Positions 1-9,262 of a stretch of DNA of 64,000 nucleotides are shown here, one piece after another. Origin of the DNA: Nitrosomonas sp. Is79A3 (GTDB taxonomy: Bacteria; Pseudomonadota; Gammaproteobacteria; Burkholderiales; Nitrosomonadaceae). The notes beneath the pieces were generated by a model. That model ran no database searches and was not told the DNA's origin. It saw only the letters and a list, made by a program, of their open reading frames with translations. Position 1 is the stretch's first letter. Every line of letters starts with the position of its first letter. The DNA lies in assembly GCF_000219585.1 (NCBI RefSeq), contig NC_015731.1:1612001-1676000 (forward strand), read 5' to 3'. A program made the position numbers and the translations under genes.

Positions 1-1
1 A

Positions 2-334
2 TGGATGCGGCAGCGCATGCTGGCAGTTTTCCCGCAGGTGGCAGATCTGCGGGTGCCGTATGCGTGGGGCGGCTTTGTCGATATCACCATGAATCAGGCG
101 CCAGATTTTGGGCGGTTGGGCAATAACATATATTACCTGCAAGGGTTTTCCGGTCATGGCCTGGCGCTGTCAGGCATGGCAGGTAAACTGGTGGCTGAGA
201 CCATTGCCGGAGAGGCGGAGCGCTTCGATCTGCTGTCGCGTATCAAGCACCGTTCCTTTCCCGGGGGGGGATTGCTACGTACTCCGGCGTTGATGCTGGG
301 GATGCTCTATTACCGGTTGCGGGATCTATTTTGA
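2..334 (+). CDS. FAD-dependent amine oxidoreductase, C-terminal part (cut by window start)
   Basis: The reading frame is open from the first bases, so this is the last ~110 residues of a longer gene. The segment resembles the C-terminal part of DAO/PuuB-type FAD oxidoreductases. The visible signature is GRLGNNIYYLQGFSGHGLAL, where the GFSGHG stretch contacts the flavin in this family, followed by a helix rich in Gly and Ala. Such enzymes oxidise amines such as gamma-glutamylputrescine or glycine-type substrates. The next gene, homospermidine synthase, starts only 10 bases after the stop, so the two are probably co-transcribed and a role in polyamine metabolism is a reasonable inference. The substrate cannot be read from this fragment. 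Confidence 0.75.
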   Translation, partial: WMRQRMLAVFPQVADLRVPYAWGGFVDITMNQAPDFGRLGNNIYYLQGFSGHGLALSGMAGKLVAETIAGEAERFDLLSRIKHRSFPGGGLLRTPALMLGMLYYRLRDLF

Positions 335-344
335 GAGACAACAG

Positions 345-1763
345 ATGAAATCAGTAATCAAACATGCACATTTTCCTGGCAACCTGGTGATGGTGGGTTT
401 TGGCGGTATCGGCCAGGCCGTCCTGCCGCTGCTGTTTCGGCATCTTGAGATTCTTCCGCAACAAGCCAAAATCATTGCCGCAGATCAGAGTGGTGTGGCC
501 ATCGCACGCGAATTTGGCGTTACATTCTTGCAGCACACGCTAACCAGACAAAACTATATCTCGGTGCTTGAGCCCTTTTTAAATAAGGGCGATTTCCTGC
601 TCAATCTGTCTGTCGATATCTCCAGTCTGGCGCTGATCGAGTTGTGCCGTCAGCGTAATGCGCTCTACCTGGACACCTGTATCGAACCGTGGCCCGGCGG
701 TTACATCGACAGTTCGAAACCAGTGTCGCAACGCACGAATTACGCGTTACGTGAAGAAATCTTGGCATATGGACGTGCCAACGGGCTAGGTCCAACAGCG
801 GTCGTGACTCAAGGCGCCAATCCTGGTCTTGCCTCGATCTTTGTCAAGCAAGCACTACTTGATATCGCTGCGGATAGTAGCATCGCAGTAAAAAAACCGG
901 CTTGCCATGAGGATTGGGCCAGTTTGGCATGCCACCTCGGCATCAAGGTGATCCATATCGCCGAACGCGATACTCAGGCTACGGCTAGACGCAAGCAGCG
1001 CGACGAATTCGTTAATACCTGGTCGGTGGATGCTTTCATCTCCGAAGGGCTCCAGCCTTCGGAGATGGGCTGGGGTACTCATGAGCAGCATTGGCCAGAA
1101 GATGGCGCCCGCCACGGATCCGGCTGTGATGCCGCCATCTACCTCAACCGCCCCGGCGCATCTACCCGCGTACGCAGTTGGACACCTCTCGAAGGCCCAT
1201 ACCACGGTTTCCTAATCACACACGGCGAATCCATCTCCATCACCGATCATCTTACTCTCAAAGAAAACGGTGTAGTGGTCTACCGGCCAACTGTCAATTA
1301 TGCTTACCACCCTTGCGATGATGCTGTCCTCTCCATACACGAAATGGCAGGAAAGCACTGGCAGCCGCAGCACAACAAGCGAATCATCCGCGATGAGATC
1401 ATCGCGGGCATGGATGAGCTGGGAGTGTTACTGATGGGAGGTGCCAAGGGTGTTTACTGGTATGGCTCCCGCCTCTCCATTGAGCAGGCACGACGATTGG
1501 CGCCCTATAACAACGCCACCAGCATGCAGGTGGCCGCCGGGGTGCTGGCTGGCATGGTATGGGCGCTACGCAATCCTGAGGCTGGCGTGGTGGAGCCAGA
1601 CGATTTCGATCATGCGCTCGTACTGGAGATTGCCAAACCATACCTGGGTGAGGTTGTAGGGGTCTATGGAGACTGGACTCCATTGCGCGGCAGAAGCCAG
1701 CTTTTCAGTGAGGAGCTGGATAAGGATGATCCGTGGCAGTTCAGGAATATGCGTGTGAGGTGA
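345..1763 (+). CDS. hss: Homospermidine synthase
   Basis: The 472-residue protein matches bacterial homospermidine synthases in length (about 475) and in overall sequence. The enzyme makes sym-homospermidine from putrescine (or putrescine plus spermidine) using NAD+ as a cycling cofactor, in the cytoplasm. An N-terminal Rossmann motif, GFGGIGQAVLPLL, lies at about residues 19-31. The family-typical stretch YLDTCIEPWPGGY is near residues 108-120, and VVTQGANPGLASIFVKQAL follows. The start is preceded by a weak GAGAGACA ribosome site. It probably forms a transcription unit with the upstream amine oxidase-like gene. No frameshift or missing motif is seen. Confidence 0.93.
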   Translation: MKSVIKHAHFPGNLVMVGFGGIGQAVLPLLFRHLEILPQQAKIIAADQSGVAIAREFGVTFLQHTLTRQNYISVLEPFLNKGDFLLNLSVDISSLALIELCRQRNALYLDTCIEPWPGGYIDSSKPVSQRTNYALREEILAYGRANGLGPTAVVTQGANPGLASIFVKQALLDIAADSSIAVKKPACHEDWASLACHLGIKVIHIAERDTQATARRKQRDEFVNTWSVDAFISEGLQPSEMGWGTHEQHWPEDGARHGSGCDAAIYLNRPGASTRVRSWTPLEGPYHGFLITHGESISITDHLTLKENGVVVYRPTVNYAYHPCDDAVLSIHEMAGKHWQPQHNKRIIRDEIIAGMDELGVLLMGGAKGVYWYGSRLSIEQARRLAPYNNATSMQVAAGVLAGMVWALRNPEAGVVEPDDFDHALVLEIAKPYLGEVVGVYGDWTPLRGRSQLFSEELDKDDPWQFRNMRVR

Positions 1764-1986
1764 GCAGATATAAACTCCCATCAGACCTAATTTCGCTACG
1801 CCTTGAATGGTTTGCCGAGCACAAGTTCATCGCAAAAATGCAGACTGGGCTTCAACAAAATTCTAGGCAGCCAATTGGCTATAATATCCCAGATAATCAG
1901 TGGCTCTGCTCCAAAAAAAGCTTTATTGCCGATTTGCCAATTTATGTGATTCATAAATTCCCTTTCCGCATACAGCAGGGGTTTAA

Positions 1987-4866
1987 ATGAAAACGATTCA
2001 TGTCATCTGCCATACCCACTGGGACCGCGAATGGTATCTTACTTTTCAGCAGTTTCGCTTGAGACTCGTTCATCTTGTGGATGGCCTCCTTGACATTCTT
2101 GCCGAGGATCACAATTACAAACACTTCATGCTTGATGGGCAGACGATAATGCTTGGTGATTACCTGATCATGCGGCCTGAAGCAGAAGATACCATAAAGG
2201 ATCACGTCCGCAATGGGCGCATATTGATCGGCCCCTGGCACATTTTGCCCGATATGTTTCTCGTTAGTCCCGAAGCGCATATTCGTAATCTGCTGGCGGG
2301 TGATCGCGAGGCGCGTAAGTTCGGTCAGAAAATGATGATCGGTTACATGCCTGATTCTTTCGGCCACATTGGACAGATGCCACAAATCTTGCGCGGGTTT
2401 GGGATTGATAACGCTTGTCTCTGGCGTGGGTTGGATGATCAACCTGCCGAGTTTTGGTGGCAGTCCCCGGACGGCTCGCGTGTGCTGCTGATGTACCTCC
2501 GCGACTCTTACAGCAACGGTGCAGGTCTTAACGCAGATAATCACGCGCAGTTCACTGAACAAATTAAAAAAGCCGCAGATTCACTTGTGCCCCATTCTAT
2601 TTCATCGCATTTTCTGGTTATGTACGGCACGGATCACATGGCGCCACCGAACGGAATAACTAAAGCCATTCAAGCCGCGAATAAAAATCTCAATGAATAC
2701 TGCGTCATTCATTCGACATTACCTGCCTATCTCCAAGCAGTTCAGGCTGAAATCACAGAGCGAGAATCAGAAATCTCTATAGTTGTCGGTGAATTGCGTT
2801 CCTCCAAACGCTCCCATTTATTGCCAGGTGTTTTGTCCACGCGGATGTGGATTAAACAACGCAATCACGCCTGTGAGAATTTACTGGAGAAATGGGCAGA
2901 GCCGTTTAGTTTATTCGCTTCATTAGTTTCGACAGATAACAAACCAGCGTTCATTGTTCGTCAAGCATGGCAGCTGCTGATGGAATGTCATCCTCACGAC
3001 TCGATCTGTGGCTGTTCCATTGACCAGGTTCACGAAGAGATGAAAGTGCGCTTCGATCAAGTGGAGCAAATAGGAGAAGAGATTACCCAACAAAGTCTTG
3101 AAGCGCTGGCGTTAGTAATAAAAACTGACCATGCGCCATTACCCAATAGATCTAATCTATCATCTATCATAGTTTTTAATCCGCTCTCTTTTCCCCGTAC
3201 CGACGTAGTCAGTGCAAGCATTATCCTGCCAGCAAACATTTCCAGCTTCGAAATCGTTGACGAAGCGGGGAATATCATGCAGCATCAATCTTCCAGTGGA
3301 AAGACAACTGATTTGACCAATGTTTGTGTGCAGCGCGAGAAGCTGAGCAGTTTGCTCGGAATGGTGCATGAAGGACGCGTCGGTAACTTGGCCGTGCAGG
3401 ACATTCGTCTTGAGCGAGATGGTTCGATCGTACTCGTCGATGCTATTGTTGCGGAGAACGACCTCCCAAAAGTGGATGTATGGAATGAAAGTGTGAAGGC
3501 GCTTCAGGAGTATATCAATGATTTCAGCATAGAAACTTTCCATATCCATGCCCGTTCACCTGAATCCGCTAATATCATCTTCGTGGCGAGCGATGTCCCA
3601 GCCTTGGGGTGGAAGACTTTCCACATTCGTGCAAAGAAAAACGATCCTTCCGCTATCAAGATCTCACCCGCTATGCATCTGCTTGCACCGCTGGCTTCTT
3701 TACCTATTTTGCGGAAACTCATCGCATGCTATTCCAACCCAAAACTCCGCCCGCCGTATGTGATTGAAAACATGCTCTTTGCCGTTGAGCTAAAATCAAA
3801 TGATCGAACGTTTACTGTTACTGACAAAACAACGGAAAGGATATATCACGGTTTGAACCGTTTTGTTGATAGCGGGGACTGTGGCGACGAATACAATTTC
3901 TCCCCGCCGGCAGTGGACAGCACACAAAATCAATCCGTTTTACGCGATGTGAGAATCGTGCGCGGGTCTGTTCAGCAAGCTATGATTGTCTCTCTTGTGT
4001 TGAATGTTCCTTCAGGTTTAAGCATGGATAGGAGAGCACGGTCAAATGAGATGGTGGAACTTCCTATTACGACCACCATCACGCTTACCAACGGAGTCCC
4101 GCGTATAGATATTCATACGCGGGTGGAGAATCATGCCCGGGACCATCGCTTACGGGTTCATTTTCCTTTCGCTGCAGAAAATATTGAGTTTGCCAAATAT
4201 GATGGTCACTTTGAGATTGTCAGACGAAAAATTGGAGTTCCTTTTCATGATTCAACATGGGTGGAAGAGCCCCGTCCAGAAACGCACCAACGTGTGTTTA
4301 CAGCTGTTGCTGATATGATCACTGCCAACCGTGGTTTGCCTGAAGTGGAAGTGACATCTTGCCATGAAATTGCCATCACTCTGCTGCGTTGCGTCGGTTG
4401 GCTTTCACGTGATGATTTGTCCACACGCAATGGACACGCGGGTCCATATCTCGAAACGCCAAAGGCGCAAATGCCTGGTGAGTGGGATTTTTATTATTCA
4501 ATTATTTTGGGTCAGAAAAATTTTCTGCAAGCATGGAGCTTTGATTCGCCATTACGCGCTATTTCAACAGACGTGCATAGTGGAATGTTTTCTTCTTCAG
4601 GATCCTTTGTCGATATAGACAACCCCTCTTTTTTACTCAGTGCGGTAAAAGAGACAGATAACGGCAACGGCTGGCTCGTGCGCGGATATAACATTTGCGA
4701 CAAAGATATTGAAATTGTCATCAAACCATGGAAAAAATTCAATAAAGCTGAACGAGTGAATTTGGCTGAGCAAATAATCAATCCACTTAAAATTGAGCGA
4801 AGCGGAGAGGTAAAAATCACTGTGCGGAGACATGAAATAGCTACGGTAATGTTTGAGAAGCTGTAG
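1987..4866 (+). CDS. Glycoside hydrolase family 38 alpha-mannosidase
   Basis: This 959-residue protein hydrolyses alpha-linked mannose; GH38 enzymes retain configuration and need a zinc ion. The family signature HTHWDREW is at residues 9-16, with H11 and D13 as the expected zinc ligands. GYMPDSFGHIGQMPQ at 119-133 holds the expected nucleophile D123. HPHDSICGCS at 335-344 carries a further zinc-binding histidine. The C-terminal half is the long beta-sandwich typical of the family. There is no signal peptide, so it should be cytoplasmic. The start has a CAGGGGT ribosome site seven bases upstream. It is monocistronic by spacing. GH38 is not a usual core gene of this type of bacterium, so transfer is plausible but not shown. 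It could act on a mannose-containing storage or surface glycan. Confidence 0.9.
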   Translation: MKTIHVICHTHWDREWYLTFQQFRLRLVHLVDGLLDILAEDHNYKHFMLDGQTIMLGDYLIMRPEAEDTIKDHVRNGRILIGPWHILPDMFLVSPEAHIRNLLAGDREARKFGQKMMIGYMPDSFGHIGQMPQILRGFGIDNACLWRGLDDQPAEFWWQSPDGSRVLLMYLRDSYSNGAGLNADNHAQFTEQIKKAADSLVPHSISSHFLVMYGTDHMAPPNGITKAIQAANKNLNEYCVIHSTLPAYLQAVQAEITERESEISIVVGELRSSKRSHLLPGVLSTRMWIKQRNHACENLLEKWAEPFSLFASLVSTDNKPAFIVRQAWQLLMECHPHDSICGCSIDQVHEEMKVRFDQVEQIGEEITQQSLEALALVIKTDHAPLPNRSNLSSIIVFNPLSFPRTDVVSASIILPANISSFEIVDEAGNIMQHQSSSGKTTDLTNVCVQREKLSSLLGMVHEGRVGNLAVQDIRLERDGSIVLVDAIVAENDLPKVDVWNESVKALQEYINDFSIETFHIHARSPESANIIFVASDVPALGWKTFHIRAKKNDPSAIKISPAMHLLAPLASLPILRKLIACYSNPKLRPPYVIENMLFAVELKSNDRTFTVTDKTTERIYHGLNRFVDSGDCGDEYNFSPPAVDSTQNQSVLRDVRIVRGSVQQAMIVSLVLNVPSGLSMDRRARSNEMVELPITTTITLTNGVPRIDIHTRVENHARDHRLRVHFPFAAENIEFAKYDGHFEIVRRKIGVPFHDSTWVEEPRPETHQRVFTAVADMITANRGLPEVEVTSCHEIAITLLRCVGWLSRDDLSTRNGHAGPYLETPKAQMPGEWDFYYSIILGQKNFLQAWSFDSPLRAISTDVHSGMFSSSGSFVDIDNPSFLLSAVKETDNGNGWLVRGYNICDKDIEIVIKPWKKFNKAERVNLAEQIINPLKIERSGEVKITVRRHEIATVMFEKL

Positions 4867-5360
4867 TCTTTGTTCATCAAATAAAGCGACGAGTATTGAT
4901 CCCCGTTCCATGTGAATAAAAATAGGAAACAGCTGATCTGCATTAATCAATTGTTGTAGAAATTTTTAAACCCATAAAGATTGAACATAAAAACCACAGA
5001 AGGATCTAGAATTACCTGATTTTATGCTTTGCAAGTAACTTTAACAGGCCCGTTGGAAAACTATCTGCGTTGCCGCTACAGTGTTAAAAACAAACTCAAA
5101 ATGTTCATTTATTAAGCATAAACTGCGCTTTTTCGCTTGTTTTTGCCTTGCATCGGCTGCCTCGAAAACGTTCTTCAACTGCCTGTTAATTTCGTCAACC
5201 CAAGGGACGCTTTGTCTCCGATCAGCGCAAACGGTATAAATCCAGGCGATACATGCTGGCAGGACTCTAACACTATATATCTTTATCCTGGTTTCGCCTT
5301 ATTGCTACAGATTTTTTGTGATATTGTTAATGCGATGCGAAACTTTATTGAAGAATTAGA
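4867..5360. other. Intergenic stretch containing one palindrome-ended repeat
   Basis: This 494-bp AT-rich gap lies between the mannosidase and the broken secreted-protein gene. Its centre is a full copy of the ~146-bp repeat at 5042-5188. I see no convincing gene; short open frames that cross the repeat are also produced by its other copies and are explained by the repeat itself. Confidence 0.6.
5042..5188. repeat. Palindrome-ended 147-bp element, copy 1
   Basis: The element begins TAACAGGCCCGTTGGAAAAC and ends with TTCTTCAACTGCCTGTTA, an imperfect inverse of the start. Its interior matches the copies at 20293-20438 and, in the opposite orientation, 46637-46782. This copy is the most diverged of the three full ones, with an extra C in the left end. 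It has no coding capacity and resembles a MITE or a long REP-type element. Confidence 0.85.
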
Positions 5361-5888
5361 ATGAAGAGACTGATTATTGAATTTTTCTTTCTCGTTTTTT
5401 TTATAGCCGCACCTGCTTATGCTGCTGAGAAATTAGATGAACAAAAACTCGATGAAATCGCCAAGCGCGAGGCACATGTTATACCACTTGATCTGAAGAA
5501 AACGACACATGTGTTTTCTAAAACGGACAGTGGAGGAATTCAGAAAATTATTGTTAAAGACAAATCAGAAAAAGAACGAATAGGCTTGATAAGAATCTAT
5601 TTGTCTAGAATGGTAAATGATTATCAACAAGGAAATTTTTCAGATCTAGAAAGAAGATACGGCGCTGACATGCCCGGATTATCTGAATTAAAAGCGGCCA
5701 AACCAGATTAGATTCGTATTGAATCCAAAGAACTTCCTGACGGTGCGCAAATTGATTATTCCACCGAATCACCACAACTTATTCAGGCAATCCACCAATT
5801 GTTTGATGCTCAGCTAAGAAACCTTGCGCGCCATGCTGTTCCTGATCATTCACATGAGCGTCAGAAATTTAGGATATTCGGCCATTAA
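5361..5888 (+). pseudogene. Secreted hypothetical protein with one in-frame amber codon
   Basis: An N-terminal signal peptide (basic start, hydrophobic FFFLVFFIAAPAYA, cleavage after about residue 21) leads into a charged, soluble protein of unknown function. After 116 residues there is a TAG at 5709-5711. The same frame then runs on for 58 more sense codons to a TAA at 5886-5888, and the continuation is protein-like and ends in a His-rich tail. A single C-to-T change in a CAG codon would explain the amber, so the intact protein would be about 175 residues in the periplasm. I do not recognise a family. Real loss of function, a sequencing error or readthrough are all possible. Confidence 0.65.
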
Positions 5889-6139
5889 GCAGTGCGATTT
5901 GTCCTGGTAATGACCGGATCAATAATGCTAGAGCTAAAATTGACTGAAATATTAATAATTAAATATGAGATTCAAATTCTTACTGATAAAAAAATTTGGC
6001 TTCTAGATGATTGTATTATATCGCGAACTATTCCATCAGAATGGTTACAGAACACTGGCGTTCTCCGTTGTCTCGGCGGGCATATGGCATCACGCGCTGA
6101 TGCCAAGGTTTCGTCGGTTGTTCTGGTAAGCTGACAATC

Positions 6140-7348
6140 ATGGCAACCGCGCCAATTCGCTCTCTCGCATTGATTGTGCGTACACTCGAGGGTGGTGGAA
6201 TGCAGCGCGTCGTTCTGCTTCTGGCCGAAGCTTTTGCGAAGACCGGGATTCAAGTGGAGGTCCTGACGGGCCATGACACTGGAGCAACCTTCAAGCTCCA
6301 GTTAGGTGCTAGCATCCGGTGTCTGCCTCGTAGTAATGCACTCTCCAGTGCCCTTGCATTGCTCAGGGCGCGCCCTCATGAAGTCTTCCGGTTGTTACCC
6401 CTTTTGACACCTCTGAAGCCGGATATATTCTGGCATCTCCCTGCACTTATAGAGTATCTGCGTATTGCGAAACCCGATGCCATTCTTGCGGCAGGAACGC
6501 AATCCAATCTCGCTGCAATTATCGCGCGTACCGCCGCCGACATCCCTGCCCGGTTGGTGGTCAGTGAGCACAATACACTGTCAATCGTGGCACACCACGG
6601 CCACGGCGTGTTTCGCCGGTCTTACCCTGGACTCGTTCAGCATTTCTATCCTGAAGCTGATGCTGTTGTCGCCGTATCTCGCGGGGTAGCGCAGGATTTA
6701 GCTCAGACAGCGCGTCTTCCAGCAGAATTAATCACGTTGATCTATAACCCTGTTGATGTCGAAGCAATCGCCCATGCCGACAAGATGTTAGTTGAACACC
6801 CCTGGCTCACTGATCGTTCGTGTCCTATTGTTCTCGGTGCGGGACGCTTGCACCGCCAGAAGGATTTTCCCACTCTTATCCATGCCTTTGCCATCGCACG
6901 GAAGGAACGCGATCTGCGACTGGTAATTCTGGGCGAGGGTAGCGAACGTAAGATGCTCGAGGCACTCTGTCAGCGCCTCGGTGTGTGGGGTGATGTCCTC
7001 ATGCCTGGCTTCGTCGGCAATCCTTTCGCTTGGATGAGCCGCGCCTCTATATTTGTCTTGTCGTCAGCGTGGGAGGGCTTTGCGCTAGTGCTGGTCGAGG
7101 CGTTGGCAAGCGGATGTTCCGTTATCAGTACCGACTGTCCGAATGGCCCGCGAGAGATCTTACAGGATGGTGCTTACGGCTCGCTGGTGCCCATCGGAAA
7201 TCCCGTAGCGATGGCAGATGCGATGCTTGCGACCTTAGCGGCCCCGCCGGATGTGGTGCGCTTACGAGCACGTGCTGCCGAGTTTTCGGTCGGCTCCGCC
7301 GTCGCGGGCTATCGCAGGCTTCTGGAGGACTTGGATAAGTGTTGTTGA
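6140..7348 (+). CDS. GT4-family glycosyltransferase
   Basis: The 402-residue protein is a GT-B fold, GT4-type retaining glycosyltransferase that would add a sugar from a nucleotide-sugar donor to a lipid-linked glycan at the inner membrane. The N-terminal acceptor domain starts with the glycine-rich turn VRTLEGGGMQRVVL. The donor domain has LGAGRLHRQKDFPTLIHAF, the stretch PGFVGNPFAWMSRASIFVLS and the EX7E motif in SAWEGFALVLVEALASG. It is clearly paralogous to the two glycosyltransferases at 13449-15813. The start lacks a strong ribosome site; the ATG at 6140 fits the paralogues. It stands alone on its strand and probably belongs to the surface-polysaccharide set of this region. The sugar specificity is unknown. 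Confidence 0.88.
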   Translation: MATAPIRSLALIVRTLEGGGMQRVVLLLAEAFAKTGIQVEVLTGHDTGATFKLQLGASIRCLPRSNALSSALALLRARPHEVFRLLPLLTPLKPDIFWHLPALIEYLRIAKPDAILAAGTQSNLAAIIARTAADIPARLVVSEHNTLSIVAHHGHGVFRRSYPGLVQHFYPEADAVVAVSRGVAQDLAQTARLPAELITLIYNPVDVEAIAHADKMLVEHPWLTDRSCPIVLGAGRLHRQKDFPTLIHAFAIARKERDLRLVILGEGSERKMLEALCQRLGVWGDVLMPGFVGNPFAWMSRASIFVLSSAWEGFALVLVEALASGCSVISTDCPNGPREILQDGAYGSLVPIGNPVAMADAMLATLAAPPDVVRLRARAAEFSVGSAVAGYRRLLEDLDKCC

Positions 7349-7396
7349 AAATAAGTACTCTCTATGCATAAATTATTGCTTAAATTCTGTGCAATC

Positions 7397-7525
7397 CTGA
7401 AGAAAATTGTCACCAAAGCCGCAATAATGGCACGATTCATCTCACTGGAAGTCAATCAATTGATATAACACAATAATATGTGAATTACTTCCAAGCTAGA
7501 GTGAGTTGCGGATTAACAGCCCGGG
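7397..7525. repeat. Diverged ~130-bp repeat, copy A
   Basis: The stretch from CTGAAGAAAATTGTCACCAA to GCGGATTAACAGCCCGG aligns with 10527-10655 at roughly three-quarters identity. The shared core is AAAGCCGCRATAATGGCACG, followed by TGAATTAC and GAGTGA...GCGGATT. The block TGGCACG resembles the -24 half of a sigma-54 promoter, but no TTGC follows at the required distance. It lies between convergent genes. Confidence 0.6.
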
Positions 7526-7537
7526 ATTCTTGGAATC

Positions 7538-7560
7538 AAAAAAAGGGAGCCGAAGCTCCC
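7538..7560 (-). terminator. Rho-independent terminator of the first PEP-CTERM gene
   Basis: On the minus strand GGGAGC-TTCG-GCTCCC forms a six-pair GC-rich stem with a stable TTCG tetraloop and is followed by seven T residues. It lies 25 bases downstream of the PEP-CTERM gene stop at 7585. Confidence 0.9.
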
Positions 7561-7584
7561 GTTCTGGATTAATCTAGGTCTAAT

Positions 7585-8199
7585 CTAAGCTACTGATTCT
7601 TTTCTGCTGCGTGCCATGAAACCTAGTAAGCCTAGACCAGCCAAAAGCATGGCATAGGTTTCTGGTTCGGGAACGGCAGAGGTGAATGAAACCATGTCGA
7701 GTGAACCCCCATAGCTATCGCTGATTCCCACGGCGCTAAAGGTTAGCAAACCATTTCCATCGAAATTTACTATTTGTGAGAAATGTTGCCAAGAGTGATC
7801 AGATCCCGAATTACCAATCCCGTTCAGAACGGTTCCGCTAGCAATCCCATCGAATGAAAATGACAAATCATTGGTAGTACCTGTGCCCGGACGGGCTGAA
7901 TACCAGAAGCTAAGTTCATACAAACCGGAAGCGCCTGTTAAGAGTTGCGACATCGAACTGTTTGAGTATGTATCTAATTCCACAAAATTGCTTCCATCAT
8001 AGGCTGTTCCTGCAACGTTATTACGCAGCTCAATATTCGGGCTGCCATTCCACCCGGTAAGCGAGCTGTATATGTTCCAGCTTCCGCTCGATTGAGGATC
8101 AGCTTCGAAACTGCCATTCGTTACAAGATCGACCGCAGCAGAAGCTAACATCGGAGTTGCAAGCAAAGCACCAAACACATATTTACTAAATCTATTCAT
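7585..8199 (-). CDS. PEP-CTERM sorting-domain exported protein
   Basis: The protein (about 204 residues) has a signal peptide ending near MLASAA and a secreted beta-rich domain beginning VTNGSFEADP, as in DUF642-like carbohydrate-binding exported proteins. It ends with VPEPETYAMLLAGLGLLGF followed by a basic tail. That tail is the PEP-CTERM signal cut by an exosortase, so the protein should be processed and exported to the surface or matrix. I chose the ATG at 8199 because an AGGTGAT ribosome site sits six bases before it; a GTG three codons upstream is less likely. A strong terminator follows. A second PEP-CTERM gene lies just upstream on the same strand. No exosortase is present in the window. 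Confidence 0.88.
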   Translation of the reverse strand: MNRFSKYVFGALLATPMLASAAVDLVTNGSFEADPQSSGSWNIYSSLTGWNGSPNIELRNNVAGTAYDGSNFVELDTYSNSSMSQLLTGASGLYELSFWYSARPGTGTTNDLSFSFDGIASGTVLNGIGNSGSDHSWQHFSQIVNFDGNGLLTFSAVGISDSYGGSLDMVSFTSAVPEPETYAMLLAGLGLLGFMARSRKESVA

Positions 8200-8260
8200 C
8201 ACAATCACCTATTAAAGTAGAGACATAAATCAATTCTAAATATTCAAAACCCAATTTAAA

Positions 8261-8794
8261 CTACCGATTTCTTTTGCCGTGTAGTGTGAAGCCTACTAGA
8301 CCTAAACCAACCAGTAACATTGCATAGGTTTCTGGTTCTGGGACTGCAGTAATATAGGAATCTACTGTGTAGGTGCCGCCTTTCACACCAACGACAGAAC
8401 CTTTGATTTCATAATAGTAATTGCCTGGCCCAATGTTGCCAAAGTCTGCGCCAACTGCTGTGGAATCAAATGAAAACGAACCCAAAGAAAGGTCATTGGT
8501 ATAATTACCATCAATACTGGTTTCCTTCCAAAACTGCAAGGAAGCGCTATTAATGTTATATTTTAAAAAATCATTTGTGACCGCAATCGACACAAGATCA
8601 TTCCACCCAGTCAAATTAAATGTGAACACGTGATCAAACAAGCCAGCACTTGGCAGAAAAGATACACTAGCGTGTTCAGCTGGGTCGTCGTGGATACCCC
8701 AACTGGCCTTAACAGTCGGAGTAGCATTCGCCGAGCCAACTGCTAATAAACCAGCCAGTGCTACCATGTAGCCTAATTTCTTCATTGCTTTCAT
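8261..8794 (-). CDS. PEP-CTERM exported protein, FxDxF-like
   Basis: The protein (about 177 residues) starts MKAMKKLGYMVALAGLLAVG, a classical signal peptide cut near ANA. A beta-rich domain with a FTFNLTGW segment and a glycine-rich end (NIGPGNYYYEIKGSVVG) resembles the FxDxF subfamily. It ends with VPEPETYAMLLVGLGLVGF and a basic tail. The ATG at 8794 has an AAAGGGGAT ribosome site; an upstream in-frame extension to 8884 has no signal-peptide character and is rejected. The protein would be anchored or released by exosortase in the extracellular matrix. It sits 61 bases upstream of the other PEP-CTERM gene on the same strand, so they could share a transcript. Confidence 0.87.
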   Translation of the reverse strand: MKAMKKLGYMVALAGLLAVGSANATPTVKASWGIHDDPAEHASVSFLPSAGLFDHVFTFNLTGWNDLVSIAVTNDFLKYNINSASLQFWKETSIDGNYTNDLSLGSFSFDSTAVGADFGNIGPGNYYYEIKGSVVGVKGGTYTVDSYITAVPEPETYAMLLVGLGLVGFTLHGKRNR

Positions 8795-8901
8795 TTCTAA
8801 TCCCCTTTCCCTATAAAAAATAAAAATACCTGCTCTTCTACTGCTTGTACCTAATAACTCAGAAATTAGGTTTCTAAAATTCAATATGTAGAAACAATTT
8901 G

Positions 8902-9168
8902 TTATACAATTATAAACAGCTCAGTGAATTGAATTGCTACACCATAGCCGTCTGTCCGTTGTTCTGTTCTCACCACTTTTCCATCGCATTGGACGTTAGG
9001 TTCCTGATTCAGGTGTATGGTGAATTGAATCATTTCACTTTCTTTGAGAACCTTTTTTGTCGAAAAATAAATTCCGGTTGTACTGATGTTTCTAGACCAG
9101 CCTGGTCCTTCTCTAAAAGTTACTAGACAACATAAATTAAATCGTTCATTAGTGCGTTGCTCTTTCAC
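8902..9168 (-). CDS. PilZ-domain cyclic-di-GMP binding protein
   Basis: This 88-residue protein is a single PilZ domain. The c-di-GMP motif begins with RTNERF at residues 5-10 (the RxxxR type) and continues with the (D/N)xSxxG-type motif NISTTG at about 27-32. It should bind cyclic di-GMP in the cytoplasm and change the activity of a partner, commonly in motility or polysaccharide secretion. Two PEP-CTERM genes lie downstream on the same strand, and an imperfect stem (8849-8871) lies between. Upstream is the 36-bp palindrome at 9263-9298. A role in biofilm matrix control is inferred from context only. Confidence 0.85.
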   Translation of the reverse strand: MKEQRTNERFNLCCLVTFREGPGWSRNISTTGIYFSTKKVLKESEMIQFTIHLNQEPNVQCDGKVVRTEQRTDGYGVAIQFTELFIIV

Positions 9169-9262
9169 GATTGAGGTTCCGGTTCAATAAGAATAAGTTC
9201 TTGATACACATATTATTCAAGATCGCAGTGCCTGCACAGTTACTCTATGATAACTATCGCAG

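Noticed and set aside
1733-1990. 85-codon frame between homospermidine synthase and the mannosidase
   Set aside because: It overlaps both neighbours, starts inside hss and has no ribosome site or recognisable pattern.
5709-5711. Amber codon as a programmed readthrough or pyrrolysine site
   Set aside because: Nothing in the sequence supports it; a single C-to-T change in a glutamine codon is the simpler reading.
5892-6134. 80-codon frame ending six bases before the first glycosyltransferase
   Set aside because: GTG start, no ribosome site, and the translated sequence has no protein-like pattern; the spacing alone is not enough to call a gene.
7425-7450. Sigma-54 promoter suggested by TGGCACG in the 130-bp repeat
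   Set aside because: No TTGC at the -12 position in either copy, and no gene starts downstream in the right direction.
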